From Silene latifolia (taxonomy: Eukaryota; Streptophyta; Magnoliopsida; Caryophyllales; Caryophyllaceae), in NCBI RefSeq assembly GCF_048544455.1, contig NC_133537.1, positions 2,773,807 to 2,837,806 of the forward strand: a stretch of DNA of 64,000 nucleotides, written 5' to 3'. The translations under genes were made by a program, and so were the position numbers. The notes beneath the pieces are model-generated. The model saw only the letters and a program-made list of their open reading frames with translations, was not told where the DNA came from and did no database searches. Below, one piece after another: positions 40,318 through 53,416 of this stretch. Position 1 is the first letter of the stretch. Each line of letters opens with the position of its first letter.

Positions 40318-43300
40318 ATGTCAATGAGTCTCACAGTTGCATTCTGTCTGTTTCTGGTATTGGCAAGTCCACTTCATGTTGTAATCTCAGAGACAGATAA
40401 GGAAGATGGTCAGTTTTATGCTTGCATTTCTTTGTCTTTCTGGTTATTGCCTTGTTAAAGTTTATGTTCCTGAATATATATATTGCCATTGGGTATGCAT
40501 GTTGAGAATATCGGGCTTACAATATTTCCGTTGCCAAAATTCCAACATAATGTTGTTATTGTTTGGTAGTTTGAATCTAAATGTTAGGATGGATGCATGC
40601 AGTTGCTGCTTTAACTGCTCTGAAGCAACTGTGGATAAATGAACCGCCCACGTGGAATAATTTTGATCCTTGCGGAAATAATTGGGACGGGATTGTGTGC
40701 AATGGTACCAGGGTGATATCTATGTAAGCAACATCTGGTGTTAACTTTGGAATCGCTCGCTTATTAGTTATTATTGTATAAGCTGTACAATTCCCTGATT
40801 TCTGTGGATGCTTTAAACCTCAGAACTCTATCAAGCATGGGATTGAAGGGCACATTATCTGGTGACATCCAAGAATTATCTGAGCTACAAATTCTGTATG
40901 TTCCTTACCCACATTTTTCAGTATATGCAGAGGCTTGAGTCACTGGGCCGGTACTGATCAGTTTCTTATTTTATTTATGCTAAGGGATCTGTCCTATAAC
41001 AAGGGAATGACAGGGGCTCTTCCGCCTGCAATCGGGAAATTAACTAAACTGACTAACCTGTAAGAGCTATCATCTTCTGATTGTAATGTCGTCAATCGTC
41101 ACTTTGGGATCTCAAATGTATTTCCAGCTCATATTTAATCTGTCTCTCTTGTACTTTAGGATCTTGATTGGCTGCAGTTTTAGTGGAGAACTTCCTGATG
41201 CTGTTGGGTCTCTCACAAATCTGATATTCTTGTAAGAAACTATTATTCTGCGAAATTTTTACGTTTATTTTCCTGAGTTCTATGCTCTTGTTCAAATGAT
41301 GTGAAAAGTCGTTACTGGGATGTACTGCAGATCATTGAATTCCAATAAATTCAGTGGGAGCATACCAAATACGATGGGGAATCTTTCAAAGCTTTATTGG
41401 TTTGATATCGCTGACAACATGATTAGCGGAACAATCCCTGTCTCCAATGGGACAACGCCTGGTTTGGACATGCTAGTTAACACCAAGCATTTGTATGTCT
41501 CAAAAACTCTACTTTTTGTAGGAATTCAAATTTAAATGCTAATACATTTCTTTGTTTTGCTATTGTTTGATGCTTAGTCACTTCGGAAAGAATCAACTCT
41601 CTGGTACAATTCCGCCTCAGCTATTCAACGAAAATATGACATTGATTCATTTGTAAGTACCATGAAAATATTGCAAAGATATATATTTCCTCGAAGCTTG
41701 ATTATTTGCACCAGCTGTTTATTGAAGTGACTTGTTTCTGTTAACCTTAGACAAATATGTTGTAATGACAGGCTTTTGGACAATAATCAATTTACTGGCA
41801 GCATCCCATCGACTTTAGGCCTGGTGAACAAATTGGAAGTCGTGTAAGTATCATATCTCATACACGGCCGATAGTATGTGAAAGTAGAAGTGACCGGAGG
41901 TTGTTAATATATTTTCTTATCAGACGACTTGACTGGAATATGCTTACTGGGTCCGTGCCTTCAAATATCAGCAATCTTACTAGCGTTACTGATATGTAAG
42001 TAAACGAAAATGCTTAATAACTATGAACATATATTTCTGGAACTTTGTGCAGCCTTTAGATCTGTGACTGTAACATTCACAAAATTCAGCTAACTATTTT
42101 TTTAACAGGCTTTTATCTAATAACCGACTGACGGGGCCCATACCTGATCTTACTGGCTTGAACCTTCTTAGTTACCTGTGAGTATGGTCAAGTTCTACTT
42201 CTCTGTCAGGCGGGTAACGCTGTAAGACATATATGCATTATAACTTATAATGCTGATTAATTTGTCTGCAGCGACATGAGCAACAATAGCTTTGAGGTCT
42301 CAGATATTCCATCATGGTTCTCTGATTTGCCTTCTTTGACAACTTTGTAAACTACTCTCTTAAGTCTTCTTTTTTCAGCGCGTCAGTGGGATATGGTTGA
42401 GGTTTTAAGGTGGAAAGGTTTCAGCTTGGAACCTCGAAAGCACCTCAAAACCTGAAACCCTAACCATACATTCTGGTTGATTTCTCTTATTTTGGTTCTT
42501 CTTGTTAATATCAAATATTTTGAATATGTTGTCAGAGTAATGGAAAAATCTCAGATGCGAGGCGAAATTCCAGCCCCATTATTCAGCCTTCCCCAGTTGG
42601 AGACAGTGTGAGAATGTTATGATTTGCAAATCAACAATATTTCTACCAATTTACATGTTTGAGTTAAGAAAAAAAAAAAAAAAAAAAAAGTGTATCTGAC
42701 TATCTGTGGCATCTGTGATCTGACTGTTTCTCAGGGTAATGAAAAATAATAAACTCAGCGGAACACTGGACCTCGGTCCAAAACACAGCGTACAACTTCA
42801 TCGTGTTGATTTGCAAATCAACAATATTTCTGCCTACACTCTAAGACCTGAACACAAAAGTCTCCAATTACTGTAAGTTTTCTACTCCCTTCGTTCATTT
42901 GGATTCACTGCATTTACTATTACGATCTTCTCAACTGTTGGAGGTTTGTGGGGAAATCTGATTATATGTTTACTTGATGATTTCAGACTCATTGGTAATC
43001 CGATTTGTGAAGAAGGAGGGACAATACCGAGCTACTGTATACATCCTGGTTTCAGGCCCACGTACTCAACACCGCAAGAATGTGCTTCTTCTGCCTGTAA
43101 TTCAAATGAAATTGCCAGTCCGACTTGCCATTGTGGATTTCCATATAGTGGAGTTCTTGAATTTAGAGCTCCTAAATTTTCGGACTTGCAAAATTCCACT
43201 TATTTTGTAGCTTTGGAGAAGAAACTGATGTCCGTCTTTCAATCAAACAAAGTCGCTGTTGAATCTGTCTCTCTCAGTAACATGAGCAGAGATTCTTCAA

Positions 43301-45463
43301 ACTACCTTGACGTAAACTTGGAAATTTTCCCACTCGGCCAAGTTCTGTTCAACAGGACAGCAATTAGGAGCATTGGTTTCATACTAAGCAATCAAACTTT
43401 CAAGCCACCGCCTTATTTTGGACCATTTATTTTCATGGCGGATGAATATCCAATCTTTGCAGGTAATTCCGTGTTTGACAAACATGAATTATATGCATTG
43501 CTAGATCGTCTATTAGTACTCCGTATTTTTTACCTTCTGTTTTCTTGTAGAGGAACCTGGACTCGTATCTGGATCTGAGCCAACGAGTTTACTCAGCAAA
43601 GCTGTTATAGTCGGAATTGCTATAGTAGTCTGTGCACTTGTGTTACTGTTACTGTGCGTTGGTGTGTTCTTCTTTTTCTGCCGAAAGACGAGGACTAACA
43701 TACCTGTACAGCCTGCCAAATCAACAGGTACAAGCACTGTACAGTCAGTCACTGTATTATTAGTCACATGACATTGTTCCTTTTTTTAATTTTTGAACTT
43801 CTAGAACTTGCATCATCTGCCAACTGGATGTCACGGGGAAGCACCAGTAGCGGTTTACAGGTAACAGGATCGAGGGTGTTCCCTTTCGAAGATATAATAA
43901 AGATCACCAACAATTTTTCACAGGCTAATCATATTGGGTCAGGAGCCTATGGGAAGGTATGTCTTGAACACTATTCTGATATAGGTTTACGTCTCGCCTA
44001 TTATTCCTTGTGATTCGGATTTTTTTCCATACATATTATTGTGTTACTACCATAAGACTTTTTGTTCTTGTAACGCGAAATTCTGCTTTACAAATTCTTT
44101 ACCAGGTTTATAGAGGAACTCTTCCAAATGGACAGCTTGTTGCTGTTAAAAGAGCTGAAAAAGGATCAATGCGAGGCGGCCTTGAGTTCAAAACTGAGTT
44201 CAAAACTGAGATCGAGCTTCTGTCGAGAGTACATCATAAGAACCTTGTGAGATTATTGGGTTTCTGTTTGGACAATGAAGAACTCATATTGGTGTATGAG
44301 TTTGTGCCCAATGGTACGCTAAAAGGGAGCCTCTCAGGTAATATATATGGACTTACGCAGCAACACTGTGATTCAATTTTGCCTGCTGATTTTTTATTCG
44401 GGTCATATGCAGGAGTGTCAGGGATACGTTTAGACTGGAGGAGGAGAATCAAGGTAGCCCTCGGTGCTGCAAGGGGTTTGGCTTACCTGCATGAACTTGC
44501 TAGCCCGCCTATCATACACAGGGACATCAAATCTAACAACATTCTGCTTGATGAAAACTTGAATGCCAAAGTTTCTGATTTCGGTCTATCCAAGTCTTTT
44601 ACTGATGCTGGAAAAGGTCATATGTTGACAGAAGTCAAAGGGACTATGGTGAGTATATATCCTCTCCGAAATCATGTTTTTATGAGAAATTCTTATGTCC
44701 TCCCGGAGGACGTCCTCCCTACTCACACAATAATTGGACACAATAATACCATTGGTGCAAGTTTGTCGATGCCTGAATTTTTTCTTTCATGAATGTGCCC
44801 TGAAATTTCGCAACAGTTATCGAGGATTACTGATTGCTCGTAGCCTTTCAAGAGAAATAGAATAAATGTGATTCCAGCGGTGACTGCTATATGGTAGGAG
44901 TTTGGCCTTTGTCAAACAGAGGCTGATAACCTTTGCATTGTTTCTCGATTCAGGGATACTTGGACCCAGAATATTACATGACTCAGAGATTGAGCGAAAA
45001 AAGTGATGTCTACAGCTTTGGAGTCCTAATGCTGGAACTCATAACCGGGAAGTCACCAATAGATAGAGGGAGATACATAGTTAGAGAAGTGAAGAATGCA
45101 ATGAATAGAACAGAAGACTTGTATGGTCTTCACGAGCTCCTCGACTCAGATATTGGTCTAGGCACTACACTGAAAGGCTTTGAGAAATATGTCGATGTAT
45201 CTCTTATGTGTGTGGAAGAATTGGGAGATGATAGACCGGCTATGGGAGAGGTAGTCAAACAACTGGAAGACATATTGGAGATGGCCGGTCTGAACCCTTA
45301 TTCCGACTCAGCAAGCTCAACCATGTTTGACCCGAGGCATCCTCAGCATCTCTATGGGGACGAATCTCTAAATCTATACAGTGGCAGTGAAAAGCTGCCT
45401 CGAGAAGAAGCTGAAAACCTCGATATGTCTACATATATGCCTAGTAATCTCCTTTCCAAGTAA
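40318..45463 (+). CDS. LRR receptor kinase, subfamily VIII-1 (HPCA1 type), gene C
   Basis: Nineteen exons: 40318-40408, 40603-40723, 40824-40895, 40985-41059, 41160-41231, 41331-41492, 41578-41652, 41772-41843, 41924-41995, 42109-42177, 42272-42346, 42536-42607, 42735-42872, 42987-43462, 43551-43727, 43805-43956, 44106-44337, 44413-44648, 44954-45463. They sum to 2949 nt, 982 residues. Domain order matches gene B: signal peptide, N-cap DPCGNNWDGIVC, LRRs, Cys cluster CASSACNSNEIASPTCHC, membrane span, kinase with [28 protein letters not shown] and DFGLSK. Differences from B: a 12-bp repeat in exon 17 (FKTEFKTE) near the kinase alpha-C helix; GHMLTEVKGT where A and B have a Thr; intron 17 shrunk to 75 nt and open in frame; a longer C-terminus (EKLPREEAENLD and on). 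It looks functional, but may be diverging. Confidence 0.91.
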
Positions 45464-46132
45464 TCTCCTTTCCGATTTAGTAAAGCTAAAAAACTCAGTA
45501 AAGCTATCAATTTGGTAAGCATTGATCAAGCAAATCGCTACAAATATGCCTAGTAATCTCCTTTCCGAGTCTGAGTCTGAGTTCAATGAATATTTGATCG
45601 AGTTCTATAATTACTCCGTAGTTGTCACTTTCAGAATTGTATGCTTTGGTTTTTACTGTATATAACTGTAAAAAGGTTTTGTTAATTACCAAAACAGGTA
45701 CACGGAACCTTAGTAACTAAGGAGTACTCTGTACAATAGGCAGTTACACAATAACACGATTGTGAAACCGCCTTATACAAGTTTTTGTCACCATCAATTA
45801 ACCTAAAACAGCTACCGCAGCCCTAATTCCCAATGAACGATATCTATATTCGATACCATAACAAATTATTTACCGATATTCTATAATCATTTACAAAAAT
45901 CACAGCTAGCATTGTGATTAATCATAATAAACCTGAAAATGTCAATTAACTGAAAACAGCAGCAGCAGCAAACCTAAAACAGTGTTCAGTGCGCAGTAAC
46001 TAATCAAAACATCGAAAATCAAACAAGAAATTGATATTCAAGAGTAACAAAATGCCACATTACATTGAAATCAAACAAGAAATCGAAAACAATTTACACA
46101 ACACCAATAGTAAGAACCCTAAAACCCTAAAA
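45464..46132. other. 3' flanks of RLK C and H4
   Basis: Converging 3' ends. Just after the stop of gene C, TAATCTCCTTTCC occurs three times (45447, 45461, 45554), the first unit lying inside the last codons. The remainder is AT-rich with no other gene. Confidence 0.6.
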
Positions 46133-46550
<418 letters not shown>

Positions 46551-48299
46551 GTTGGTGTAGTGTGTGGGTTTTGATTTTGAGCCGTTGGATTAGGATCTGA
46601 TCTGACGGTGAAAAATGGCGATCCGTGTGTGGGGATTTGGAGGAGTGAGGATCGTTGATTTATGTTGATGGACGGATGAGATTAGATTGTGTTTTGGTTT
46701 GGGATTGAGTTTTGAATGGATATTTTTGCGTTGTTTGAATTTGTATTTTAATTTTTAAAGGGTTGACTTGAGTCTTGGAGAGTATTTGCTAGAGCTAATA
46801 AGTAATAAGACAACTTCATATTAAGTTATTCTTATGCCATATCATATTTTATTAGTTCAAATATTTAAGAACTTTTGCTCACAATAGATATATTTGTATA
46901 AAGTTCTTAAATAAAAAATATAAAATAAGTAACTGGTCTGCCATATTTTTCAAAGTATGCTTATTAGTTCTCAAATTCCCATGTATGAACAACCAAGTTC
47001 TTATTGTGGAACTTAATTCTTAAAATTAAGAACAACATTTTCCTTGTAATATAAAAACTTTTTATTTTGGGTTCTTAGTGATCACCCCAAAACTAAGAAC
47101 CACTATTGTTATTGCTCTAACTAGTCTAAATCTCGCGCAATAAATGTGCGGTGGTATATGCAGACTTTTTACTTTTGACGATATTGGTTTAATATTTACT
47201 TAGTTTTCATTTTTCACTCATTGTTAATATAAAGTTAATCAAGAGAATTGAGTAATTTAAAGAAACGTGTATATTCAAAAAAATATTTTAATATAATGAT
47301 TTCATTTCATAAATTTTTTCAATTTATTTTAATAAATTCTTTTTTTGTCACGAAATTAATAATAACAGTTTATGTTTTTTTTTGTATGAAATTATACTCA
47401 TCTTATTCATCCATTTAGGGTATAAGAAAATGAGAAGGTATCTTACAAAGATATCACCACTGAAAAACCACTTAATAAATTAAAAACAATGAACTAAAAA
47501 CGATTTAATGCCTCCAAGATCTGCTCATAGTCCCCTGATTTTGCACATTTCAGCATACAGATGCTTACTATATACTAGATGTTCTTAATCAAATACGCCG
47601 CAGTCCTTGATTGACCCCTAAATAGTCTCATATTCCTGTCTTCCCAAACTACATAAGTATACTATAGCCATGAGGCAACAAATAGCCCATCTACTACGCC
47701 AAATCTTTTTCCCCTTAATTAATTTTGCAGAGATCATGGTTGAGATCAATGCCAGTAGAGCAACCACTAGTTCCCAGCCATCTCACAATTCCTCTTTTTA
47801 TCTCTTGTGAAAATTGGCATCTGAAAAATAAATGCCTATGTGTTTCTCGGGTTATAGTTATGTATGTATACTTTATAGTTTTAAACCAATTTTAATTTAT
47901 TTTAGTTAAAAGATTATATTTAAAATTGTAATGATGAAAGATTAATTTTTAAATGAAAGATTAGTTTAATTAAAGAAAATCTAACTTGTTTCTATATTTA
48001 TGTTAGAGTATTTGGAGGGAAAAACTTTTTGAGAATCCTTATTCTCTTAGTAGATAGGAGATGAACTAATGACTAATGACTTGATTTGTTTAAAACAATT
48101 TTCGGAACGTTTTTGTTAACGTTTGTTCTAATTGCACATATTAAGGCCTCGTTTGATTGCTATACAGGAATTAATTTCCCATAATTTCTTATGTATTTTG
48201 CAATTGTTTCATTTACTCTGAATCATTTAACGAGAGTAATTTATTATAACACTTTATTTTATTTTTAAATAAAGCATATAAAGATTTTCTAATCCTAAT

Positions 48300-48485
48300 T
48301 AACCCCAATAGGTCTTGGTATAGACGGGTGGGGCAAACAGACGTGTAAAGACCTCTAATAAAATGGGTAGGGGGACAAGGTGGGGCACCCCCATGTGCTT
48401 CCCACTTTATGGCAAATGGATATTTTGTGAGGGAAAATGGTATCCGTCTATACGTATAGACGGATAGTGTCCGTCTATAATGAGA
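48300..48485. mobile_element. MITE-like element with TAGACGG / CCGTCTA arms
   Basis: TATAGACGGGTGGGGC at the left; at the right a hairpin of CCGTCTATACGTATAGACGG followed by TCCGTCTATAATGAG. It shares GCCCACC/CACATGGGGG-type interior with 8273-8410. Confidence 0.5.
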
Positions 48486-48669
48486 ATTTGTGAATTAACC
48501 CTCATACTTCATTTCTCTCTTTCAAACTGTCTACTCCAGTCTCCACATACTACCATAGTACCATCAATGCTTGTGTCACTAAAAACAGAAGAGAGAGTAA
48601 CTTATAAAAACAATGTAAACACGTTGATCGTTTCAATACATTATCATCTATCACAATCATTAGAACAGT

Positions 48670-48866
48670 ATCAAATTTGACTGGTGTTAGTGGTAAGGAC
48701 TCGCATCTCTTAAACAAGTAGTCAGGGGTTTGATTTCGAACTTTTGCGAATGAAAAAGGCAAGACTTGAGAAAGATCAACCCATTAAATTGGTTTCAGTA
48801 CCCCGAATAAGATTGTCCCAACTGTCGATAGCGATACCCATAGTCAACACCAAAAAAAAAAAAAAC
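48670..48866 (+). mobile_element. tRNA-derived SINE with 16-bp target duplication
   Basis: Flanked by perfect 16-bp direct repeats CAATCATTAGAACAGT (48654-48669, 48867-48882). Head has A-box-like GTTAGTGGTAAGGACTCG and B-box-like GGGTTTGATTTCGAA. The tail is an A run (48852-48865). All three SINE hallmarks are present. Confidence 0.88.
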
Positions 48867-49582
48867 CAATCATTAGAACAGTGGTGCTATCTTTTAATGA
48901 GAATAGTATTATTGGTTAATATATAAGCTCTATTGAAATGATAGTTCCTTCAATTGTTATCATTTGCCTTTTGTACATTTACCGATACTTATTTCATTTC
49001 GTTAATGTAAGAAGATGATATCAAGACTCAATATCTTTTATCTTTTATTCGATCTCTACTTCACCTCTCAAAATTTCCTCACATTTTAGACAAAACTATA
49101 CTTGAATCGAGACATATTGTAGTCTAACAATCATCATCAAGTGTTTTTTTTTAAAGGGTGAATACTGAATAATGAATATCTACACAATGTCACTCAATAC
49201 CAAACTAATACCCCTAGTAATGCATAGCTTTAGTTGTTACTAAGATGTTTCAGTGTAACTTAACAACTAGTCTTGTGTAATGCGTTTTTACACAAAGATA
49301 ATAATATAAAACGAATTCAAATATAATCATATTAGTAAATAGTAAAAATAGTTAACTAAAAAAATCTGCCATTTACAATTAACTTGTGTAAAACCGCCGT
49401 CCTTATACATTTGTGATAGTTTAAACCAAGTAATAAGACTTGTTTTTCATCATAATAATTCTTCTAGAAATAGTGCAGAAATGCTTATATAGGCAACATA
49501 TAACAACTGTCCGCATTGTTTCAAAACTTTAATATATATCCTCCTTTTAATTTGTTCGGGTGGTTTATTTATATATTCGATA

Positions 49583-49773
49583 CTCCAGTGTCTCAATCAT
49601 TTCATTTTGTTTCGATTTATTAAGATGTTCGCATGTTGTGTAACCTGTCTCATGTACAAGTTATTATTTCCCACATTCCGTATGTTTAAAAGACTAAAAT
49701 CACGGTTTATCTCCTCTTTTAATGGTCTTTGACGCAAAAATAAATATATAAACAAATGATCGGGTTGAGGGAG
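49583..49773. mobile_element. Stowaway-like MITE, decayed
   Basis: CTCCAGTGTCTCAATCATTT at the left and AAATGATCGGGTTGAGGGAG at the right. The arms are complementary with mismatches. The left flank is TA; the right flank is eroded. Confidence 0.6.
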
Positions 49774-49959
49774 CATAAACCATGCAATAAATAAGTTTGA
49801 GCATTATTGCAATTAATTTCGAATTTGTTAATTAATTTAGCTAACACTACAAAAAGTTAAGAATAACAACCAATCATAAACATTACCGCTAAAAATATTC
49901 ATAACTCATATAAGAAATAAATGTCGATTCTACAATGACATTAACGTGAGACCTCTCAA

Positions 49960-50083
49960 CCAAAGTTGGCTCGTGTGAGCGATAAAAGTTCTCATTTTTT
50001 AAACAAGTGATCATGGTTTCGATTACTGACTCGTGCGAATGAAACCAGCTGCCGGTAGCCGGTAGAGGACCTGGTAAAAGAAA
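49960..50083 (+). mobile_element. tRNA-derived SINE with 14-bp target duplication
   Basis: Perfect direct repeats GTGAGACCTCTCAA at 49946-49959 and 50084-50097. The head has GTTGGCTCGTGTGAGCGATA and a B-box-like ATGGTTTCGATTAC. The sequence GACTCGTGCGAATGAAA resembles TTTTGCGAATGAAA in the SINE at 48670, so the two belong to related families. The tail is short (AAAAGAAA). Confidence 0.82.
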
Positions 50084-50810
50084 GTGAGACCTCTCAAATC
50101 ACGTGATGGTTAATTATTACGAAGTATTTTATACAAGTTTTACCCTTTTTCTTTTTAATTTTTATTAATTTATTTATCTAGTGTGTTCGCGTCTCATGCA
50201 AGCTGAGACGATCTCTAAGAAAACTTAAACAAAATAAACATTGTAAGGGAGGGAAGGTTTGGCCACCTTGCCGACCCCGAGAGATGTCGTTATCGGTATC
50301 ATAAAAACACACCCTTAGACGCATTACCCCTCTTGTGTTTTTGTAGGCCCTTAGAAAGCTATGTAGATCTTTCTACTTTCTTACTTACTCTTTATCTTTC
50401 ATTTTCACTCTTCTTTTTTCATCTTTTTCTTCCTCCCCCTTTCTAGATATTCAAGAAATTTGGAAATCTATTTTTTGTCTTTATTTATTGACTTTTTTAA
50501 TTTCTTATCATATGACTTCCTTCTTATAATTTCACCTTATTACATCATCACTATCTTTCTAGTAGTATCATAAACCCGTTCTGATTAAAACTAACTTTCT
50601 AAACGTATGACCTGAATTGAACTTATTAACGGAAACTGAAGTAAAAACCAATTAAATTAAACTGAACTAAACTGAACTGAACTGAACTAATAACTGAATT
50701 TAGCTAGCTGGCGGGAACAAGGTGAAGAGTAAAAACAAATTAAATTGAACAAAACTGAACCGAATGAATTGAAATTAAGTCTAAAAGAAGAGAGGGGTCC
50801 TAGCTTCAAG

Positions 50811-50818
50811 TATAAAAG
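50811..50818 (+). promoter_or_regulatory. Putative TATA box of the NAC gene
   Basis: TATAAAAG about 138 bases before the ATG at 50949, with a pyrimidine-rich leader (TTTATTTCCCTTTCTTGCC) after it. Confidence 0.6.
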
Positions 50819-50948
50819 CCTCTTTATTTCCCTTTCTTGCCTTCAACTTAACAATTTTGAAAGGTACATAGATAAAAAAAAACACACTTGATGATAAACT
50901 AGCTCTTTTCCCTTTTTGTTTCACTCTCACTTAGTTTGCCTTCAATTT

Positions 50949-53071
50949 ATGGCAATTGCCACAACCATGAATCTAAATACCGTCGATATTAATACCAACA
51001 CAAACACGAACACAAACACAAACACAGACACAGACACCGGAAATGACAAGCATCATCACATCCAACAAGAGGAGGACCACCATGAGGAAGACGACGATCA
51101 CAAGCATGACATGGTCATGCCTGGGTTTCGATTTCACCCTACTGAGGAAGAACTTGTTGAGTTTTACCTTCGCCGTAAGGTTGAGGGCAAGCCATTTTGT
51201 GTTGAGCTCATCACTTTTCTTGATCTTTATCGCTATGACCCATGGGAACTCCCTGGTATTTAATTTATATTATACTCTTCATTTATATATACACTTAAAT
51301 TTAATTTAGTATATTGAATTTTTTATGTGTTATTCCATCCCCATTAATTTCAAAATTAATGTCACATATCCAATCATATGCATATTTAATAATAAAAGAT
51401 GACCTAATTATTTATCACTTTAATTTATATGGAGTAATGTTCATAAAACCGTTTTACAGAAGACTTGCTGATGTTGTTGTTGCAGCTATGGCATCAATTG
51501 GGGAGAAGGAGTGGTACTTCTATGTGCCAAGAGACAGGAAGTACAGAAATGGTGACCGGCCTAACCGGGTCACCACATCCGGTTATTGGAAGGCCACGGG
51601 TGCAGACCGGATGATTCGAGGGGAGAACTCTCGACCCATTGGCCTTAAGAAAACCCTTGTGTTCTATACCGGTAAGGCTCCTAAAGGTATCCGTACAAGC
51701 TGGATCATGAACGAATACCGCCTTCCTCACCATGATACCGAACATTACCAAAAGGTTAGCTCTTCAATTAATCTCTAGGTTCTGTCATTATTGTTGTTAG
51801 AATCGCGATCCTACTATTGACCCTCAAAATGAAGAAGAGTCAATAGGCCAGGTTGTATTGGATCGTAGGACCGTAAGATAGGCAACTGATCTAAAGAACA
51901 TAATTAAGCTAGCTAATAAAAATTTTGTTTAGAAAGTGTGAAAAAATCATTGAACCCTAATTTACTGAGAGTTAAAAAATGAGAAATTTATGACATAAAA
52001 ATGGAGGCAGCAGAATAGAGGGAGCACAGATTCCAAAGTAGGGTAAGAAATGTAATAAATGAGGACTGTAATTTAGTACTGTGTTCTTGTTGGGGTCACG
52101 CAAATGTTGTGAAAGACATGAATGAAGCTTAAATTCTTTCCCTTCTCACAAGATTCTTATGCTATGTTATCATTATTACAAATCCAAAAATTACTACATT
52201 TTGTCACAATGTTTGAAAAATCATTAATTGAATATGTTAACAAATAAATTAACGGGTCAGTTCGGGTTCTGTTGATTTACAGGCGGAGATATCATTGTGT
52301 AGGGTGTATAAGAGACCCGGTGTGGAAGACCATCCATCAGTGCCACGAGGACCGCCTTCTTCAAGGTTGTCCTCGTCATCATCTGAACGGAGAAACTACC
52401 ACACCGCGTTTAAAGCACAAACATCGTCATTGCACCAACAAGCTCAACAACTCAATCAGATTGAGAAGGTCAGTGAGACGGATGCAAGTAGTAGCACGGA
52501 AGTAGGGACCGCGCTAGGGTTGTCTCATCACAGCTCGTACACTGTGGTGAGTCCACTAGCAGTATCCCAACCAACAACACCACCACTACCACCACCGCCG
52601 ATCATGGAGGTTGATAGAATGATGCATATGCTGAATCACCAACCTCCCATTTTTTCGGGAATTTCTTCAGCATTTACTACTCCGACTACTACTAGTACTA
52701 ATACTACTAACAATAATCATCCTCAACCGGGTTTCGAAGAGATACAAAGATTAGTGGAGTATCAACAAGCTTATCTCAATCACCATTTTCATCATCAACA
52801 AGAACTACAATTTGAAGCTCTTACTACCAATACTTATACTGCTACTAATATTTATAACCCTCAGCTATTGAATTCGAACTGTGTCATTTCTTCACCACAG
52901 CCAACAGTACTTGTCAACAATCCGGAAGCTGGAGTCGCCATGATACCGCCACTAGCTGGAGGGTTTAATGGTGGTATGCATCCTCCTGTCACAACTGCGG
53001 CCGCTGGTGCTGCATTGTGGGACTGGATTTCCTTCCCAGAGGCTAATAGAGATCAGTTCAGTATTCAGTAA
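50949..53071 (+). CDS. NAC035: NAC transcription factor, ANAC035/LOV1-like
   Basis: Three exons: 50949-51255, 51486-51754, 52283-53071; 1365 nt, 454 residues, with the usual NAC intron positions. Variable acidic/His-rich N-terminus, then a NAC domain (about 56-215): subdomain [60 protein letters not shown] with [55 protein letters not shown]. The C-terminal region is Ser/Thr/Asn/His-rich and ends [19 protein letters not shown]. The N-terminal MVMPGF context, subdomain E wording and WDW-like end match Arabidopsis ANAC035/LOV1 best, a nuclear regulator of flowering time and cold response; that role is family knowledge. The start is the first ATG in a frame preceded by stops. Asn-Thr repeats near residues 16-31 derive from an AACACA run. 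Confidence 0.93.
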
Positions 53072-53215
53072 CCTTTTCAAGTAATGTACTTTTGGCAATT
53101 TTAATTACTAATAGAAAAATGGAGATAATACATTAATATGATACTCCTACATGAGTTGATTACAGCCCTTACAGGATGGTGAACTAATATATGATTATCA
53201 TATTTATTTGTATTA

Positions 53216-53416
53216 CTCCCTCTGTCACGGTTATTTTTTGTCTTATTTCATTTTTGGGTGTCTTTTATTGTCCTTTCTATTTAAGAATGAACTTGATGAA
53301 CAGTTTGATCATTCACACTCAAATTAGTTCACTTATCATTTAGTAATTGGTTCTCTCGTCTTTCCTTGGTCTTTGTGCCAAAACCAAAGGACAATAATTG
53401 ACCGGCACGGAATGAG
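53216..53416. mobile_element. Stowaway-like MITE (201 bp)
   Basis: CTCCCTCTGTCACGGTTATT at the left and AATTGACCGGCACGGAATGAG at the right, with TA flanks. About 145 bp after the NAC stop, so possibly inside the 3' UTR. Confidence 0.78.

Noticed and set aside
48683-48740. Possible tRNA gene
   Set aside because: A- and B-box-like strings are present, but the stems do not close and the stretch is the head of a SINE with target duplications.
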